DNA from: Martinezella lusitana
GTDB lineage: Bacteria > Pseudomonadota > Alphaproteobacteria > Rhizobiales > Rhizobiaceae
Length of the DNA stretch: 64,000 bases
Assembly (NCBI RefSeq): GCF_014207095.1
Contig: NZ_JACHBG010000002.1
Span: forward strand, 124,001 to 188,000
Reading direction: 5' to 3'
Part shown: piece after piece, positions 60,963 through 64,000 of the stretch
How the letters are laid out: every line of letters begins with the position of its first letter
How positions within the stretch are numbered: position 1 is the stretch's first letter
Translations under genes and position numbers: made by a program
The notes under the pieces: model-generated
Told to the model about the DNA's origin: nothing
What the model saw: the letters and a program-made list of their open reading frames with translations, nothing else
Databases searched by the model: none

Positions 60963-61958
60963 ATGAACAAGAGAGCTGTCAGATTGATCGAGAACGGTGC
61001 GATCGAATCCGCCATGCGGACGATCGAGACCGAGAGACGGGGCCTCGAAGCGCTGGAACGTGCTTTGGCAAACGGTCTAGCAGGGCCTTTCAGCCGTGCG
61101 GTCGAGATCATCGGCGATATCAGCGGCCGTGTCGTCATCACCGGCGTCGGCAAAAGCGGCCATATCGGCAACAAGCTGGCCGCCAGCCTGGCCTCCACCG
61201 GCACACCCTCGTTTTTCGTCCATCCCGTCGAGGCCAATCATGGCGATCTCGGCATGATCACGCAGGATGATGTCATCATCGCCATCTCCTGGGGTGGCGA
61301 AAGCGCTGAGCTGCGCGGTATCATCAGCTATTCCCGCCGTTTTTCCATTCCGATGATCTCCATTACCGCCGGCGAGACTTCGACGCTTGCGCGCGAGTCG
61401 GATGTCGTTCTGTTGCTACCCAAGGAACAGGAGGCCTGTCCGCACGGACTGGCGCCGACCACCTCGACAATGCTGCAGCTCGCGATCGGCGATGCGCTCA
61501 CCGTGGCGCTGCTTGAGGCGCGGGGCTTCACGGCCGAGGATTTCCGCACTTTCCATCCCGGCGGCAAGCTGGGCGCCAGCCTCTCTCACGTCGCCGATAT
61601 CATGCACAAGGGCGACCGGGTACCGCTCGTCAAGCTCGGCACTGGTATGCCGGAAGCGGCGATGATGCTGTCGAAAATGCGTTTCGGCTGTGTCGGTGTG
61701 ATCGATGAAATGGGATGCCTGTGCGGCATCGTCACCGATGGCGACATCGCACGCAATCTCGGAGCCAGCCTTGCCGAAAAGCTGGTGGATGAGGTCATGA
61801 CTCCCAATCCGAAGACGGTGAAGGAGACGACGCTGGCAACGAGCGCCATGGCCGTGCTCAATCGTCACAATATCTCGGCGCTCATGGTCATCGACGATGC
61901 ACGCCGGCCGATCGGCGTCGTGCATTTCCACGATCTGCTGCGGATAGGCGTGGCCTAA
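60963..61958 (+). CDS. kdsD: Arabinose-5-phosphate isomerase (KdsD/KpsF family)
   Basis: A 331-residue enzyme: SIS domain (residues ~40-175) with VVITGVGKSGHIGNKLA and GHIGNK-type sugar phosphate loop, then two CBS domains (from ~205). It converts ribulose-5-phosphate to arabinose-5-phosphate, the first step of Kdo synthesis for lipopolysaccharide. The start ATG has no strong ribosome-binding site, so an earlier start cannot be excluded. Divergent to the barrel protein, with 197 bp between. Confidence 0.92.
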   Translation: MNKRAVRLIENGAIESAMRTIETERRGLEALERALANGLAGPFSRAVEIIGDISGRVVITGVGKSGHIGNKLAASLASTGTPSFFVHPVEANHGDLGMITQDDVIIAISWGGESAELRGIISYSRRFSIPMISITAGETSTLARESDVVLLLPKEQEACPHGLAPTTSTMLQLAIGDALTVALLEARGFTAEDFRTFHPGGKLGASLSHVADIMHKGDRVPLVKLGTGMPEAAMMLSKMRFGCVGVIDEMGCLCGIVTDGDIARNLGASLAEKLVDEVMTPNPKTVKETTLATSAMAVLNRHNISALMVIDDARRPIGVVHFHDLLRIGVA

Positions 61959-62043
61959 CGCATTTTGCGCAAAGGCGTGTTGCGGCTTTCTTTTCGCATC
62001 ACGGGCGAAAAGCTGTAGTGCGCTTTTGTTCGCATAGCGCCCG

Positions 62044-62502
62044 TCAGGCCGGCTCGACCGTAAGCTCGCGGCCGTTGCTGGCGACGACCTTGACGCGGGT
62101 GCCGACCGGCAAGTCCGGCCCATTGACCGTCCAATAGGTATCGTTCAGTCGAATACGACCTCGGCCTTCGGTGATCGGCTGCTCGAGCGTTGCAGTGCGT
62201 CCGACCAGGCTCGCACCGCGCTGGTTCAGAAACGGCTCGTCCGTGACCTGATTGTTGTTATAAAGGTACCGTCGCCCGATGAGGGTGACGACAACAGCCG
62301 ATGCGGCAAAGACCAGCCATTGCACCTGCCACGACCAGAAGGCACTCTCCCAGAAGAGCAGCGACAACGCTCCGACGATGATGCCGGCAAGGCCGATCCA
62401 AACGAGAAAGAAGCCTGGCAGTATCAGTTCGGCGGCAAGCAGGACGAGACCCAGCAGCCACCAGCTCCAGGGACCGAGCTCGACGACGAAATTGTCGAAC
62501 AT
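62044..62502 (-). CDS. NfeD-like membrane protein
   Basis: A 152-residue protein: two or three transmembrane helices (WSWWLLGLVLLAAELIL, LAGIIVGALSLLF, VQWLVFAASAVVVTLI) and a C-terminal OB-fold (SLVGRTATLEQPITEGRGRIRLNDTYWTV). NfeD proteins (short form) are partners of SPFH/stomatin proteins in membrane microdomains. Its start is 1 bp after the stop of the SPFH gene on the same strand, supporting a two-gene unit. Confidence 0.88.
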   Translation of the reverse strand: MFDNFVVELGPWSWWLLGLVLLAAELILPGFFLVWIGLAGIIVGALSLLFWESAFWSWQVQWLVFAASAVVVTLIGRRYLYNNNQVTDEPFLNQRGASLVGRTATLEQPITEGRGRIRLNDTYWTVNGPDLPVGTRVKVVASNGRELTVEPA

Positions 62503-62503
62503 C

Positions 62504-63520
62504 TCAACTCTCCCTTGACGTCAGCGGGTTTATCGAAGGCGTGGTGCGTGCGGAGCCGGGGCGCGGCTTAGACGGCTGCGGCGCTCCATTGCCGTCGCCA
62601 TTGTCGCCGAAGACTTCGCGGGCGATGGCGCCGATGCCGCCGAGCGAACCGATGATGGAGCTTGCCTCCATCGGCATCAGCACGATCTTGGAATTGTTGG
62701 CCGAGCCGATCGCGGTAAGGGCTTCCGTATATTTCTGGGCAACGAAGTAGTTGATCGCCTGCACATTGCCTTCGGCAATCGCCTCGGACACCATGCGGGT
62801 CGCTTTGGCCTCGGCCTCGGCAAGACGCTCGCGGGCCTCGGCATTGCGGAAAGCAGCCTCGCGCTGGCCTTCCGCCTGCAGCACGGCCGCCTGCTTGGCG
62901 CCCTCGGCGCGCAGGATCTGCGCGTTGCGCAAGCCCTCGGCCTCCAAAACCTGGGCGCGCTTTTCACGCTCTGCTTTCATCTGCCGGCCCATGGCGTCAA
63001 CCAGGTCCTTCGGCGGCTGGATGTCCTTGATTTCGACTCGCGTCACCTTGATGCCCCAAGGCTCGACCGCTTCGTCGACCACGCGCAGCAACCGCTCGTT
63101 GATCGCATCGCGATTGGACAGGAGTTCGTCCAGATCCATCGAGCCCATGACCGAGCGGATGTTGGTCTTGGTGAGGTTGAGGATCGCGGTTTCGAGATTG
63201 GTGATCTGATAGGCGGCCTGAGCCGCATTCAGCACCTGAAAGAACGCCACGGCATCGGCGGAAATGCTGGCATTGTCCTTGGTGATGACCTCCTGCGTCG
63301 GCACCGCCAGGACCTGCTCCATCACATTCATCCGCATGCCGATCGTTTCGATGAAAGGCACGATCAGATTGAGCCCTGGCTCAAGCGTGCGGATATAGCG
63401 GCCGAAGCGCTGGACCGTATAACGATAGCCCTGCGGCACGGTCTTGATCCCTGCAAACAGCACCAGGATAACCAGGACCACCAGGGCAACCACAACGATG
63501 CTGAAACCACCGACTACCAT
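62504..63520 (-). CDS. SPFH/Band 7 domain membrane protein (QmcA-like)
   Basis: A 338-residue stomatin/prohibitin-type protein. N-terminal transmembrane helix (IVVVALVVLVILVLFAGI), SPFH domain (about 30-190, VPQGYRYTVQRFGRYIRTLEPGLNLIVPF), long coiled-coil helix rich in Arg/Glu/Ala (MGRQMKAEREKRAQVLEAEG through EARERLAEAEAKATR), and a short Pro-rich tail. Such proteins form large ring assemblies with NfeD partners and can bind FtsH. The ATG follows GGAGGAATTCA. First gene of the SPFH-NfeD operon. Confidence 0.92.
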   Translation of the reverse strand: MVVGGFSIVVVALVVLVILVLFAGIKTVPQGYRYTVQRFGRYIRTLEPGLNLIVPFIETIGMRMNVMEQVLAVPTQEVITKDNASISADAVAFFQVLNAAQAAYQITNLETAILNLTKTNIRSVMGSMDLDELLSNRDAINERLLRVVDEAVEPWGIKVTRVEIKDIQPPKDLVDAMGRQMKAEREKRAQVLEAEGLRNAQILRAEGAKQAAVLQAEGQREAAFRNAEARERLAEAEAKATRMVSEAIAEGNVQAINYFVAQKYTEALTAIGSANNSKIVLMPMEASSIIGSLGGIGAIAREVFGDNGDGNGAPQPSKPRPGSARTTPSINPLTSRES

Positions 63521-63833
63521 TGAATTCCTCCTTGGCGCCCGTCCGCGATACGGATCTTGCGTCCCATAAAAAGCGCTGCCATGCCGTTACCGCTTCGGTC
63601 GCATTCGCGAAATGGCTGCTCAATCAGATGTGGTGGGTTAGCACGTTCTCGGCAAGGGAGGAATGGGGTGTCGCCACTCCACTCCCATCCCTTGGCGCGC
63701 GAGAGCCGATCAATCATTCGCGATCCGGCTCTTGCGTCTGACGGTTGATATTCATACCTTATTGGGAAGTTCTTCGGCACCGCTGCCATGCAGCCTTTCG
63801 AGCTCAGCCATAGCGCATCGTCAGGGTGAAACA
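63521..63833. other. Intergenic region upstream of the SPFH gene and protease gene
   Basis: About 310 bp of divergent promoter region. No clear palindrome, promoter or ORF was identified apart from the AGGAGGAATTC ribosome-binding site of the SPFH gene at its left edge. Confidence 0.4.
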
Positions 63834-64000
63834 ATGAATATGGATAGAACCTTGCGGTCGGTGGTGGCCGTACATGCCTCAATTCCGGAAGACGCCTTCA
63901 CGGCGGCGACGCTCGGTACCCGCAGAGAAGGCAATGGCGTCGTCATTCGGGGAAATGGGCTGGTGCTGACGATCGGCTACCTTATCACCGAGGCAGAGGA
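63834..64000 (+). CDS. Trypsin-like serine protease, N-terminal part (partial at window edge)
   Basis: The open frame starts at ATG 63834 (AGGG seven bases upstream) and runs off the window after 55 codons. MNMDRTLRSVVAVHASIPEDA, then TLGTRREGNGVVIRGNGLVLTIGYLITEAE matches the start of the trypsin-like/DegP fold (the VVIRGNGLVLTIGYLI strand pair before the catalytic His). No signal peptide is seen in this start. Family call rests on a short piece. Confidence 0.6.
   Translation, partial: MNMDRTLRSVVAVHASIPEDAFTAATLGTRREGNGVVIRGNGLVLTIGYLITEAE

Overview
The window is a gene-dense, GC-rich chromosomal segment from an alphaproteobacterium of the order Rhizobiales, most likely Rhizobium or a close relative. 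The evidence is the glgP-glgB-glgC-glgA-pgm-glgX order, a four-subunit sarcosine oxidase locus, CpdR next to tRNA-Val, a 355-residue cyclic-nucleotide-gated K+ channel of the MlotiK1 type, a RIME-like double palindrome, an MmgR/suhB-type small RNA, and promoters that match rhizobial sigma-32 and EcfG consensus sequences. No prophage, insertion sequence or CRISPR array was seen.

Layout. 1-4.8 kb: the tail of an ECF sigma factor, an HWE-type sensor kinase, a DAO-family oxidase, a TPR lipoprotein and rpsU. 5.0-11.1 kb: a small exported protein, then soxB-(DUF2511-like gene)-soxD-soxA-soxG, which oxidises sarcosine to glycine and methylene-tetrahydrofolate. 11.3-23.5 kb: a small membrane ORF, a MaoC-like hydratase, a RIME element, and the glycogen operon on the minus strand (glgP first, glgX last). 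23.8-31.8 kb: a TadG-like von Willebrand A protein, then a three-gene unit of a transglutaminase-DUF2126 protein, a circularly permuted ATP-grasp/alpha-E protein and a second transglutaminase. This unit is a predicted but biochemically obscure peptide-ligation system. 31.9-34.8 kb: a GDP-mannose precursor enzyme and a DUF475/TerC-like membrane protein. 35-37.4 kb: several small, mostly exported proteins (one behind a consensus EcfG promoter), tRNA-Val(GAC) and cpdR.

37.6-47.6 kb: an N-formylglutamate amidohydrolase and a HisN-like phosphatase flanking a 77-nt MmgR-type sRNA; a lysophospholipase-like hydrolase; the K+ channel; a divergent Lrp/DUF2000 pair; a candidate three-hairpin sRNA; an Hsp20 gene with a sigma-32 promoter and ROSE-like thermometer leader; a divergent SBF transporter/LysR pair; and a threonine aldolase. 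48-54.5 kb: gltB and gltD (glutamate synthase), separated by an attenuator-like hairpin. 54.5-64 kb: a stand-alone GlyRS-like catalytic domain, an SGNH-fold protein lacking its catalytic Ser and His, an MltB-type lytic transglycosylase, galU, a BBP2-type outer-membrane barrel, kdsD, an NfeD/SPFH pair, and the start of a trypsin-like protease.

Functionally the window is dominated by carbon storage (glg-pgm), nitrogen assimilation (gltBD), methylamine catabolism (sox) and envelope polysaccharide precursors (galU, manC, kdsD). The items most worth follow-up are the transglutaminase/ATP-grasp/alpha-E cassette, the anticodon-domain-less GlyRS paralog, the pseudo-SGNH protein, the DUF2511-like insertion in the sox operon, and the RNA/promoter elements at 35.06, 38.7 and 43.2-43.5 kb.
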